Below, piece after piece: positions 25,984-34,004 of a stretch of DNA of 64,000 nt. The stretch covers positions 1 through 64,000 of the forward strand of contig JAAVEA010000001.1 in assembly GCA_014801535.1 (NCBI GenBank). The letters run 5' to 3'. The DNA comes from Bacteroides sp. Lineage in GTDB: Bacteria; Bacteroidota; Bacteroidia; Bacteroidales; Muribaculaceae. The position numbers and the translations under genes were made by a program. How positions within the stretch are numbered: position 1 is the first letter of the stretch; every line of letters starts with the position of its first letter. The notes beneath the pieces were generated by a model. It searched no databases and was not told the origin of the DNA. It saw only the letters and a list, made by a program, of their open reading frames with translations.

Positions 25984-27096
25984 ATGGATAATATTGATAT
26001 AGCTGAATTAGATGATGGACTTCTGGAAAATGATGAGATAGAGGAGTCGGATGGCAATATAGAGAAAGAATATGAATCAATGTTCGTTTCTGCTGACGGG
26101 CGCGAAATGTATGAGCATTTCCGTTTTGTAGCGGATAAGGGTCAGCAACTTCTCAGAGTTGACAAGTTTCTTACCGACCGTATGGAGAAAACCTCACGCA
26201 ACCGCATTCAGCAGGCAGCGGATGCAGACTGTGTTGTTGTTAACGGGAAGCCGGTGAAGAGCAGCTATAAAGTTAAGCCGGGAGATGTGGTTAGTGTTGT
26301 TATGGATCGGCCGCGATATGATTTTGAGATTATTGCAGAAGATATTCCATTGGATATTGTGTATGAAGATGCTGATCTTCTTGTTGTGAATAAACCTGCA
26401 GGTCTTGTAGTGCACCCCGGTCACGGAAATTATAGCGGAACACTGGTGAATGCTTTGGCATGGCATTTCAAAGATAATCCGGATTATGATGTCAGTGATC
26501 CCCGGCTTGGTCTTGTACACAGAATTGATAAGGATACTTCCGGATTGCTTGTTGTTGCCAAAACGCCTGAAGCTAAGACAGATCTTGGAAGTCAATTCTT
26601 TAATAAGACAACGAGAAGGGAATATAAGGCATTGGTGTGGGGGGATTTTGATGAAGATGAAGGCACGATTACGGGAAATATAGGAAGAAATCCTAAAAAC
26701 AAGCTTCAGATGGCTGTCCTGAAAGATCCGGAACAGGGAAAACATGCTGTGACGCATTATAAGGTTTTAGAGAGATTCGGTTATGTAACACTTGTGAAGT
26801 GTGTGCTTGAGACCGGGCGTACGCACCAGATTCGCGTTCATATGCTTAGTCAGGGACACCCGTTGTTTAACGATGAGAGATATGGTGGTGATAAAATTCT
26901 TAGGGGGACCACTTTTGCAAAATATAAGCAATTTATAGATAATTGTTTCTCCATATGTCCACGTCAGGCTCTTCATGCAAGAACCCTCGGATTCCGACAT
27001 CCGAGAACAGGAGAGGAGATGGATTTCGAAGCGCCCGTGCCTGAAGATATGACAAGATTAATAGAAAAATGGAGAGATTACCGATCATCGAATTAA
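25984..27096 (+). CDS. rluD: RluA/RluD-family ribosomal pseudouridine synthase
   Basis: The 370-residue protein makes pseudouridine, most likely in 23S rRNA (RluD type). After an acidic N-terminal stretch (1-45) comes an S4 RNA-binding domain (about 55-108, LRVDKFLTDRMEKTSRNRIQQAADADCVVVNGK) and the catalytic domain, with the HRIDKDTSGLLVVAKT motif (from 179; catalytic Asp D182), and the late LKPGRTHQIRVH-like segment LETGRTHQIRVHMLSQGHP. The acidic extension of about 45 residues is longer than in E. coli RluD. It sits between two terminators, so it is probably a single-gene unit. Confidence 0.93.
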   Translation: MDNIDIAELDDGLLENDEIEESDGNIEKEYESMFVSADGREMYEHFRFVADKGQQLLRVDKFLTDRMEKTSRNRIQQAADADCVVVNGKPVKSSYKVKPGDVVSVVMDRPRYDFEIIAEDIPLDIVYEDADLLVVNKPAGLVVHPGHGNYSGTLVNALAWHFKDNPDYDVSDPRLGLVHRIDKDTSGLLVVAKTPEAKTDLGSQFFNKTTRREYKALVWGDFDEDEGTITGNIGRNPKNKLQMAVLKDPEQGKHAVTHYKVLERFGYVTLVKCVLETGRTHQIRVHMLSQGHPLFNDERYGGDKILRGTTFAKYKQFIDNCFSICPRQALHARTLGFRHPRTGEEMDFEAPVPEDMTRLIEKWRDYRSSN

Positions 27097-27098
27097 GC

Positions 27099-27135
27099 CC
27101 CGGTTCCCCAGCATTAACAAATATTGGGGAACAGG
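27099..27135 (+). terminator. Possible terminator after rluD
   Basis: GTTCCCCA (27103-27110) pairs with TGGGGAAC (27125-27132) around 14 bases, with a few more pairs outside. No T run follows, so termination is uncertain. Confidence 0.4.
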
Positions 27136-27168
27136 GTCTAAACATTGGCCTATAACTGAAAATATGAT

Positions 27169-27199
27169 TTTGCATATATCATAAATTTGATTAACTTTG
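27169..27199 (+). promoter_or_regulatory. Promoter of the acyltransferase gene
   Basis: TTTG (27169-27172), 19 bases, TAACTTTG (27192-27199) is a perfect consensus pair. The start point would be near 27206, and this supports the ATG at 27266 as the start of the gene. Confidence 0.72.
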
Positions 27200-27265
27200 C
27201 AATAGGTAGTGCCCTGATGGGGCGTGAAGGAAAACTTCAAAAGAAGTAAAGGAATAGATTACGTA

Positions 27266-28441
27266 ATGAATACCCCAGATTATAATTTCACAGATATATC
27301 TCCATATGATGACTCGCAGTTTCACGAAAAGATGCAGAGTCTCCTAAAGGAGCCCGGCTTTCTTCATGCCATAAGATATACAATGCCCGAAGAGGATGTG
27401 CCTCACTTGTTGAGTGAGCTTGAAAAAATAGACAACAAGTATGATTTCCAGCATAAGATAATGTATCCTTTTCTGGAGATGCTTGCAAAAACAACCACTT
27501 CGGGAATATCCTTGGGAGGTGTGAAATATTATAATCCTTCTCTTAACTATGTGTTCCTTACCAATCATAGGGACATTGTTCTTGATGCATCATTTCTTAA
27601 TCTTGCTTTCATAAGAAGGGGAATGCCTACCTCGGAGGTGGCGATCGGAAATAATCTGCTTGTTTTTGAGTGGATTAATGATCTGGTGCGCTTGAATAAA
27701 AGTTTTATTGTAAAGCGGAATACAGGACTTAGAGAGGGTCTTGAGGCTGCGAAAAAACTTTCGGCATATATAAGATACGCGATTCTCGACAAGCATGAAT
27801 CCATATGGATAGCGCAAAGAGAAGGCAGAGCAAAAGATAGTTCTGACCATACTCAGGAGTCATTGCTGAAGATGTTGGCCATCAGTGGAGAGGGAACTTT
27901 CAATGAGAAACTGGAAGGCTTGAATATAATGCCTGTATCCATTTCATATGAATATGATCCCAACGACTATTTGAAGGCTAAGGAATTTCTTATGCGTCGT
28001 CGCGATCCAAATTTTAAAAAATCGCAACGTGATGATCTCTTCAGCATGGAAACAGGTATGCTGCAATTTAAGGGTAGGGTTCATTTTCAGATGACACCGA
28101 GAATAAACACAAAGCTTGATCAGATAGGTGATTTCAGAGATACAAATTCTTCGGCAAAATATGTTGGTGCACTTATAGACAATGCCATTCATAGAAGTTA
28201 TGAAATTTTTCCGATAAATTATATCGCCTACGATATGCTTCACGAGAGCAAGCGGTTTATAAGGAAATATACGTCGGAACAACGCCAGGAAGTGGAAGAA
28301 TACTTTAATCGTCAGCTTAATAAGGTTGAACTTGACGATGTTTCGGAGGAAGAAAGAGCTTATATGTTTGAAATGATGTTGGTAATGTATTCCAATCCTC
28401 TGAAAAATAAATTAAAGACTCTTTTGGGTGGAATCGTTTAA
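27266..28441 (+). CDS. Glycerol-phosphate/lysophospholipid acyltransferase (PlsB/PlsC-like)
   Basis: The 391-residue protein carries an acyltransferase signature: YVFLTNHRDIVLDASFLN supplies the His/Asp active-site block (about 95-110), SFIVKRNTGLREGLEAAKKLS follows, and IWIAQREGRAKDSSDHTQ provides the EGR phosphate-binding motif. No membrane segment is evident. The family in Bacteroidales is annotated as 1-acyl-glycerol-3-phosphate or glycerol acyltransferase, feeding phospholipid synthesis. I start it at the ATG at 27266; a GTG at 27224 would extend it by 14 residues. Whether it acts on sn-1 or sn-2 cannot be told. Confidence 0.85.
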   Translation: MNTPDYNFTDISPYDDSQFHEKMQSLLKEPGFLHAIRYTMPEEDVPHLLSELEKIDNKYDFQHKIMYPFLEMLAKTTTSGISLGGVKYYNPSLNYVFLTNHRDIVLDASFLNLAFIRRGMPTSEVAIGNNLLVFEWINDLVRLNKSFIVKRNTGLREGLEAAKKLSAYIRYAILDKHESIWIAQREGRAKDSSDHTQESLLKMLAISGEGTFNEKLEGLNIMPVSISYEYDPNDYLKAKEFLMRRRDPNFKKSQRDDLFSMETGMLQFKGRVHFQMTPRINTKLDQIGDFRDTNSSAKYVGALIDNAIHRSYEIFPINYIAYDMLHESKRFIRKYTSEQRQEVEEYFNRQLNKVELDDVSEEERAYMFEMMLVMYSNPLKNKLKTLLGGIV

Positions 28442-28498
28442 TGGCTTGTAGATAAATGTAAAACAAGGCCAAACCCTCTTCATTAAAAGATAAATTAC

Positions 28499-29764
28499 AT
28501 GAGATTACCTTTCTTTTTTGTAATCCTGCTTTTTGTAGTAGCGATTCTGATAGATTTATATATTCTAAGAGATATCAATCGATTCATATCTTTGAGAAAT
28601 AGGAAAAGATGGAAGATTGGCTATTTTATATCCATGATTATTGGTTATGGATTGCTTGTGGCTGTGATGTGTATACCGGTGCGAGATGAGTCTTCCGACA
28701 TTCTTCCGGTGATGTGGCTGCTTTATTCTTTCCTTACAATATATATATCAAAGATTGTATATGCTCTCATTTCTTTAATCACGCGATTGTGTTCTTTTAT
28801 ATCCAAGGGCCGCATCAGGGAAAGAAGATATGAGAGAGACATAAAGAGAGGGAATGTAGGTGTAAAGATCGGGATGATTCTTGCATTTTGTACTTTTTTT
28901 CTATTATGGTGGGGTGTCTTCTTTACCAGAAGGGAAATTCGGGTGAACCAAGTGACAATAACATCTGCAAAACTTCCTGCGGCTTTCAATGGATATAAAA
29001 TTGTGCAATTCAGTGATGCTCATGTTGGTACATGGGGAAATGACACTACGTTCATATCAAAACTTGTTGATAGGATTAATGGCCTAAAACCTGATATGAT
29101 TGTTTTTACGGGAGATATTGTAAACCGTAGGACAGATGAACTACAACCTTTCCTGAAGGTTTTGTCGAGATTGAAAGCCAAAGATGGAGTATATTCTGTT
29201 TTAGGTAATCATGACTATGGAGATTATATAGATTGGAAGAATGAGGCGGATCATAAAAGGAATAACGAACTTCTTGCCCGTTGGGAAAAGGAGATGGGCT
29301 GGAGATTGCTGAATAATGAGCGAGCATTCGTGACTAAAGGAAATGATTCTATTGTGCTTATTGGTGTTGAAAACTGGGGTGAACCCCCTTTCCCTGAATA
29401 TGGACGTTTGACGGAGGCGTATCCATCTCATAGAGATTCAACATATAATCTTAATGACTCAAGATTCAAGATTCTCCTAACTCACAATCCTGAACATTGG
29501 TCGAGAGAGGTTTTGAATATATCCAATATAGACCTGTCTCTTTCGGGTCACACTCATGCGATGCAGATGATGATATCAATTGGGAATTGGAAATGGAGTC
29601 CGTCAGTCTTCAAATATTCAAGATGGGGAGGATTATATAAGGAAAAAAGCAAATCCGGCGAACCGATGAATCTTTATGTAAATATAGGTTCGGGTGAAGT
29701 TGGAATGCCTTCGCGCATTGGAAGCGCATATCCGGAAATAACCGAAATAATATTACACAGATAA
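28499..29764 (+). CDS. Membrane metallophosphoesterase (calcineurin-like)
   Basis: The 421-residue protein has four N-terminal membrane segments (about 1-20, 40-62, 70-95, 122-143) and a C-terminal calcineurin-like phosphoesterase domain. All metal motifs are present in order: FSDAHVG, FTGDIVNRRTDE, LGNHDYGD, LLTHNPEHW and SGHTHAMQM. It resembles YkuE/YaeI-type enzymes thought to act on lipid-linked pyrophosphates such as UDP-diacylglucosamine, but the substrate is not known here. The hydrolase should face the periplasm or cytoplasm side of the inner membrane depending on topology. It is followed 5 bases later by folK. Confidence 0.9.
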   Translation: MRLPFFFVILLFVVAILIDLYILRDINRFISLRNRKRWKIGYFISMIIGYGLLVAVMCIPVRDESSDILPVMWLLYSFLTIYISKIVYALISLITRLCSFISKGRIRERRYERDIKRGNVGVKIGMILAFCTFFLLWWGVFFTRREIRVNQVTITSAKLPAAFNGYKIVQFSDAHVGTWGNDTTFISKLVDRINGLKPDMIVFTGDIVNRRTDELQPFLKVLSRLKAKDGVYSVLGNHDYGDYIDWKNEADHKRNNELLARWEKEMGWRLLNNERAFVTKGNDSIVLIGVENWGEPPFPEYGRLTEAYPSHRDSTYNLNDSRFKILLTHNPEHWSREVLNISNIDLSLSGHTHAMQMMISIGNWKWSPSVFKYSRWGGLYKEKSKSGEPMNLYVNIGSGEVGMPSRIGSAYPEITEIILHR

Positions 29765-29769
29765 ATGCA

Positions 29770-30141
29770 ATGAAGGGAATCTATCTCTCGCTGGGAAGTA
29801 ATTATGGCGACCGGGCGGAAAATGTGGAACGTGCGTTACTCTGGATTGAAGAGATTTTGACCGACTTAAAGAAATCTGAGGTGTATGAAACAAAGGCTGT
29901 TCACGGTTTCGGACCTGCCTATTTCAATGCTGTAGTTTTTGGATATACGGAGTTAGATTACAGTTGTTTCAATAGTATCATCAAGGGATATGAAAGGGAA
30001 TCCGGTCGAACTCCGGATGCAAAAATACGAAATGAGGTGATAATTGATATCGATATAGTTGTCTGGGACGGTGAAATTATCCGGCCGACAGATTTCTCCA
30101 GAGAATTTTTTCAGATAGGATATAAAGAGATAAAGGAATGA
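29770..30141 (+). CDS. folK: Short HPPK (6-hydroxymethyl-dihydropterin pyrophosphokinase)
   Basis: The 123-residue protein matches FolK, the folate-pathway kinase that transfers pyrophosphate from ATP to 6-hydroxymethyl-7,8-dihydropterin. Visible parts are YLSLGSNYGDRAENVERAL at the front, the YETKAVHGFGPAYFNAVV block, and the signature RNEVIIDIDIVVWDGE near the end. It is about 30 residues shorter than E. coli FolK, lacking the C-terminal strand region, which is common in this phylum. The last codons and the TGA are part of the terminator stem. It follows the phosphoesterase gene closely. Confidence 0.85.
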   Translation: MKGIYLSLGSNYGDRAENVERALLWIEEILTDLKKSEVYETKAVHGFGPAYFNAVVFGYTELDYSCFNSIIKGYERESGRTPDAKIRNEVIIDIDIVVWDGEIIRPTDFSREFFQIGYKEIKE

Positions 30142-30164
30142 CTCGGGTCATTCCTTTATCTCTT
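30125..30164 (+). terminator. Terminator overlapping the 3' end of folK
   Basis: An 18-bp perfect stem (AAGAGATAAAGGAATGAC and its complement) closes a TCGG loop. The folK stop codon (30139-30141) is inside the left arm, so the hairpin is partly coding. It also faces the opposing permease gene. Confidence 0.8.
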
Positions 30165-30170
30165 ATTAAA

Positions 30171-30281
30171 TAAGTAGCACCAATAAAACAGTTAATGTAT
30201 TTTTGAATGGGCTGACGCACCTTGGGTGCGTCCCTACGTCGAGCCGATAGCGTTAATTATTTTCTGAATGATACTTACTTA
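30171..30281 (+). repeat. 111-bp dispersed intergenic repeat, copy 2
   Basis: Same length and orientation as the copy at 19878-19988, with four mismatches. It holds the palindrome GACGCACCTTGGGTGCGTC (30214-30232). A further CTACTTA (30286-30292) is an exact inverted match of the first seven bases TAAGTAG, so this copy may extend to 30292. It lies between the folK terminator and the permease gene; no protein is encoded. Confidence 0.85.
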
Positions 30282-30301
30282 GTAACTACTTATAAGGCTC
30301 T

Positions 30302-31621
30302 TTAAAATTTCGAAGCTCTGCGATAAAGAAAAATTCCAATTATCAGATAGATTACATTTGGAATCTGCATAGCGATAAAAGGCGTGGTCAAACCGTTTAC
30401 GGCAAACGAGCTTGTCACTGTAGAGAAAAGGATATAGCTGAAACTAAGTGCAAGACCTATACCGATATTAAGTCCCATGCCCCCTTTTGATTTTTTTGAA
30501 GAAAGCGACATTCCTATCAGTGTCAAAATGAAGGCCGCCGCGGTTGAAGCATAGCGTTTCTCCTTTTCAATCTCGAACCCTTTTATATTAGCCACACCAC
30601 GCATCTTCTGTTTTTCTACATATTCCGTTATCTGAGGAGTAGTGAGTGTTTCCTGATCGTTAACGGAAATAAGGAAGTCTTTAGGTTCGATCGGAATTAT
30701 GGTATCAAGTTTTGCTCCGGATCTTATTTTTTCCTTTCGTCCATCGAAATCTCGAATCATATAATCTCTTACATTCCAATGATACATGCGTGCGGTGTCA
30801 TATACTACAGTCTGTGCTGTCATTCTCGACACAAGCTGTTTGCCGTTGAATTTATCAAGAGAGAACCGATAGCCTGTCTTTGTGTCATTCTCAAACCGGC
30901 CGATATAACAGACCACTCCCGGACTTGCCATAAGCTGAATATCCAGCCCGGTTGTCACACTCTTATTCTTTACATATTTGTTGGTATAATTGATTCTGCG
31001 TTGATTGGTGGGAGGAATGAGATAATTGCTCATTACGAATGTGAGAGCTGCAATTATCGCTGCCCCTATCATATAAGGCCGCAATAGACGTCGGAAACTT
31101 ATACCACTCGACAGAATGGCAATAATTTCGGAATTTCCAGCGAGTTTGGTAGTAAAAAAGATTACTGAAATAAAAACGAAAAGAGGGGAGAGCATAAGAG
31201 CGAAATAGGGGAGAAACGATACGAAATAGTCAAAAATCGTTTCTGAGAAGGGGGCGGTAAGAAAAGCATCAAGTTTTTCTGTGACATCAAACATAGAGAT
31301 TACGGCCAACATTAGAATTGTGGCCATAAGGTAAGTTCCGAGAAACTTTTTCAGAATAAACCAGTCGATACGTTTTATGGCAAACATATTGACTAATTTC
31401 CTCCAAAACCATTTCAATATCTTTTTAATCCCTTTTCCAATCTTATTCTGTTTCTGTGACTTCAACGGTTGGGCGACTACATCATCAGAAATAAGTTCGG
31501 CTGAAATTTCAGATGAATCATCGGTTGTCAACCCTGTTCCCTTTTGGCGAACAAAGTCGGAAGATATTTCTGTGGAAGAAGATATTTCTGATTTATCTAT
31601 ATGCTCGAAATTATCGTTCAT
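30302..31621 (-). CDS. LptF/LptG-family permease (YjgP/YjgQ)
   Basis: The 439-residue protein matches the LptF/LptG permease family, the inner-membrane part of the lipopolysaccharide exporter. It has one membrane segment after residue 100 (FLGTYLMATILMLAVISMF), two more before the large periplasmic beta-jellyroll (about 205-355), and three C-terminal segments. A hydrophilic Ser/Glu-rich N-terminal extension of about 75 residues precedes the usual start and is odd for the family. The ATG at 31621 overlaps the tgt stop by one base (TAATG), so tgt and this gene are coupled. Only one such permease is in the window. Confidence 0.88.
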   Translation of the reverse strand: MNDNFEHIDKSEISSSTEISSDFVRQKGTGLTTDDSSEISAELISDDVVAQPLKSQKQNKIGKGIKKILKWFWRKLVNMFAIKRIDWFILKKFLGTYLMATILMLAVISMFDVTEKLDAFLTAPFSETIFDYFVSFLPYFALMLSPLFVFISVIFFTTKLAGNSEIIAILSSGISFRRLLRPYMIGAAIIAALTFVMSNYLIPPTNQRRINYTNKYVKNKSVTTGLDIQLMASPGVVCYIGRFENDTKTGYRFSLDKFNGKQLVSRMTAQTVVYDTARMYHWNVRDYMIRDFDGRKEKIRSGAKLDTIIPIEPKDFLISVNDQETLTTPQITEYVEKQKMRGVANIKGFEIEKEKRYASTAAAFILTLIGMSLSSKKSKGGMGLNIGIGLALSFSYILFSTVTSSFAVNGLTTPFIAMQIPNVIYLIIGIFLYRRASKF

Positions 31622-32751
31622 TATAATCTTCGTGTTACATTTATCACCATTTCTTCCTTCCATGTCTTGAAGTCTCCTTCGATTATATGCTTTCGAGCCT
31701 CACTTACGAGCCAAAGGTAAAATGCAAGGTTATGGATAGATGCAATCTGCATGGCAAGAATTTCCTGACTTATGAAGAGGTGACGAACGTAAGCTTTTGA
31801 ATATGCCTCATCCACAAATGAGGCTCCTCCGGGATCGAGCGGTGAAAAATCGTCGGCCCATTTCTTATTGCGCATGTTCATTATGCCGTTTCGTGTGAAG
31901 AGCATTCCGTTTCGGCCATTTCGTGTCGGCATTACGCAGTCCATCATGTCAACTCCACGGTCAATTGCCTCCAATATATTGGCAGGTGTGCCAACTCCCA
32001 TAAGATAACGGGGTTTATCAACCGGAAGAATATCGTTGACAACCTCAATCATCTCGTACATCTTTTCAGTAGGTTCTCCTACTGCAAGACCACCGATGGC
32101 ATTCCCTTCCGCACCAAGATCAGTAATAAATTTTGCCGATTCTTTACGAAGATCGGGATACACGCAACCCTGCACAATTGGGAAATATGCCTGTTTATAG
32201 CCATAGATTCCTTCAGTCTCATTATAGTGTTTCCAGCCACGTGTAAGCCAACGGTGGGTGAGACCGAGTGATTTCTTTGCATAATCGTAATCAGCTGTAC
32301 CGGGGGCGCATTCGTCGAGCGCCATCATAATGTCAGCACCGATAACACGCTGTATATCCACAACGTTTTCAGGAGTGAAAAGATGTTTGCTGCCATCGAT
32401 ATGCGAGCGAAACCATGCGCCTTCCTCTTTCAACTTACGATTGGCAGAAAGAGAAAATACCTGAAAACCACCGGAATCTGTAAGTATCGGTCCTTCCCAG
32501 CTATTGAATTTGTGTAATCCGCCTGCTTTGCGCAACACGTCAAGCCCCGGGCGAAGGTAAAGATGATACGTATTTCCGAGAATAATCTTTGCTTTTATGT
32601 CATCGCGAAGTTCTCTCATATGGACAGCTTTAACGCTGCCGACAGTGCCGACGGGCATAAAAATAGGAGTCGGTATTTTGCCGTGGTCGGTAGTGATTTC
32701 TCCGGCACGAGCCGCGGTATATGGGGCGGTAGCCTCTATTTTGAATTCCAT
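31621..32751 (-). CDS. tgt: tRNA-guanine transglycosylase lacking the usual zinc cysteines
   Basis: The 376-residue protein is bacterial Tgt, which swaps guanine 34 for preQ1 in tRNAs for Asp, Asn, His and Tyr. The TIM-barrel marks are all present: TDSGGFQVFSL with an active-site Asp, GGLAVGEP, YLMGVGTP and MDCVMPTRNGRNG with the nucleophilic Asp. In the normal zinc site the family has C-x-C-x2-C before YxRAYLHHL; here the matching stretch is GASFVDEAYSKAYVRHL, with no cysteine, while the later His (IHNLAFY) is kept. It has a perfect promoter and is coupled to the LptF/G-type gene. Confidence 0.95.
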   Translation of the reverse strand: MEFKIEATAPYTAARAGEITTDHGKIPTPIFMPVGTVGSVKAVHMRELRDDIKAKIILGNTYHLYLRPGLDVLRKAGGLHKFNSWEGPILTDSGGFQVFSLSANRKLKEEGAWFRSHIDGSKHLFTPENVVDIQRVIGADIMMALDECAPGTADYDYAKKSLGLTHRWLTRGWKHYNETEGIYGYKQAYFPIVQGCVYPDLRKESAKFITDLGAEGNAIGGLAVGEPTEKMYEMIEVVNDILPVDKPRYLMGVGTPANILEAIDRGVDMMDCVMPTRNGRNGMLFTRNGIMNMRNKKWADDFSPLDPGGASFVDEAYSKAYVRHLFISQEILAMQIASIHNLAFYLWLVSEARKHIIEGDFKTWKEEMVINVTRRL

Positions 32752-32774
32752 ATTATGCTTAACGAATTAGACTG

Positions 32775-32806
32775 CAAAGTTAACATTATATGAAGAATTA
32801 GGCAAA
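32775..32806 (-). promoter_or_regulatory. Promoter of tgt
   Basis: On the minus strand TTTG (32803-32806), 20 bases, TAACTTTG (32775-32782) is a perfect consensus pair, with transcription starting about 17 bases before the tgt ATG. Confidence 0.75.
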
Positions 32807-32994
32807 TATACCTTCAAAATCTCTCTTTTTGATAAAAATGATTTGAAAGAAAATATGATATAAGGAGAATTTAAATTTTTTTCTTATAATGTGCAGCACA
32901 TATAGGAGAGTCCATATAATTGCATTCCATTGCATTTAAGTCCATTTTGTTTTTGCACTTATAAAACATTTAAAAAAGTTACACAAATTATTTT

Positions 32995-33002
32995 TATATT
33001 TG
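32995..33002 (+). promoter_or_regulatory. Candidate -7 box of the 33.0-36.3 kb operon
   Basis: TATATTTG fits TAnnTTTG and is 20 bases ahead of the ATG at 33022. No TTTG is found at the right distance upstream, so an activator may be needed or the box may be chance. Confidence 0.35.
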
Positions 33003-33021
33003 CAGAAAAAATGGAGCAACC

Positions 33022-33606
33022 ATGATAAATCAAGAATATTATATAAAATGTCTAAAATCAGATATAGAAAAGAATCTACGGAGGACATTGCAAACTCCAA
33101 CGGATTTTAACTATTTTGCTTTGCAAATTGAAAATGTATGCAATGAAAAGATAAGTGTACATACTTTGATGCGTGTCTGGGGCTATTTAGAGAGTCATAT
33201 AAAGCCAAGCGTAACCACTCTGTCAATAATGAGTCGTTTTCTTGGTTTTATGGATATACATGAATATAAGAAAGATTTATTTCTTCGACTCCGCGGTGAG
33301 TCTGAATTTATTGAATCGGATACTGTTTCCACAGAGATGCTGAATCCTGATGATGAATTAATTATTCACTGGGAACCTGACAGAGAAGTTAAGATTAAAT
33401 ATATAGGAGATTATAATTATCAAGTGGTTTCGAATTCCAATTCAAAGCTTGAGCAGGGAATGAAATTCCGTTGCTTGAGTTTTTCAAAAGGACTCCCTTT
33501 TCTTGCATATATAATTGATGCCCAAAATGGGAAGAATAATTATATTGGCGCAAAAAAGTATGGTATAACTTTCCTTTCACTTAATAAGAAACTAAAAAAT
33601 AAATGA
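33022..33606 (+). CDS. Putative helix-turn-helix regulator with a C-terminal unknown domain
   Basis: The 194-residue protein has no signal peptide or membrane segment. Its N-terminal half looks like a winged or simple helix-turn-helix: ISVHTLMRVWGYLESH, then KPSVTTLSIMSRFLGFMDIHEYKKDL. The C-terminal half (about 110-190) is a small beta domain with ELIIHWEPDREVKIKYIGDYNYQVV, a pattern seen in uncharacterised Bacteroidota proteins with such N-termini. I infer a DNA-binding or RNA-binding regulator. Only one base separates its stop from the next gene, so it is the first gene of a four-gene unit with three exported products. Confidence 0.7.
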   Translation: MINQEYYIKCLKSDIEKNLRRTLQTPTDFNYFALQIENVCNEKISVHTLMRVWGYLESHIKPSVTTLSIMSRFLGFMDIHEYKKDLFLRLRGESEFIESDTVSTEMLNPDDELIIHWEPDREVKIKYIGDYNYQVVSNSNSKLEQGMKFRCLSFSKGLPFLAYIIDAQNGKNNYIGAKKYGITFLSLNKKLKNK

Positions 33607-33607
33607 T

Positions 33608-33967
33608 ATGAAGAAAATTAAATTATTATGCCTATGTCTCCTTATGATAATGGGCTGCACAATCACATCGTGCTCAAGTATCGTTAATCCGGATCCGGAA
33701 GAAGTGATGACAAAAATAAATTCAGGAGAGGCTTTAGATGAAGCCGACTATGCAACCATGGTTGATTATATCAACGATTTTTGTGATGAAGCTGATGCTT
33801 CAGATGGTTCGTATGAAGCCGGACAAGAGGCCGTGGAGCGTTATCCTTACTTCATGGCCTTTGGTTTGACCTTGGCAAATGCGGTCGAAACAACTCCTGA
33901 TGAAATAGGAGATAAGGCTGAAGCCAAAAATGCAGTGAATCGTCTGATGAATGTTATGAATAGATAA
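33608..33967 (+). CDS. Small lipoprotein, relative of the one at 14224
   Basis: The 119-residue protein has a lipoprotein signal; the likely lipobox ends at ITSC, giving a mature start at CSSIVN. The mature part is acidic and helical with ALDEADYATM and later YPYFMAFGLTL. These two signatures match ELTEDDYSEM and GYFFGFGFYL of the lipoprotein at 14224-14613, with similar order and spacing, and I take them as the same family. It lies one base after the putative regulator and 37 bases before a larger lipoprotein gene. Function unknown. Confidence 0.78.
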   Translation: MKKIKLLCLCLLMIMGCTITSCSSIVNPDPEEVMTKINSGEALDEADYATMVDYINDFCDEADASDGSYEAGQEAVERYPYFMAFGLTLANAVETTPDEIGDKAEAKNAVNRLMNVMNR

Positions 33968-34004
33968 ATTATATATTATTATACAATTTATTAGATCTGA
34001 TTTT

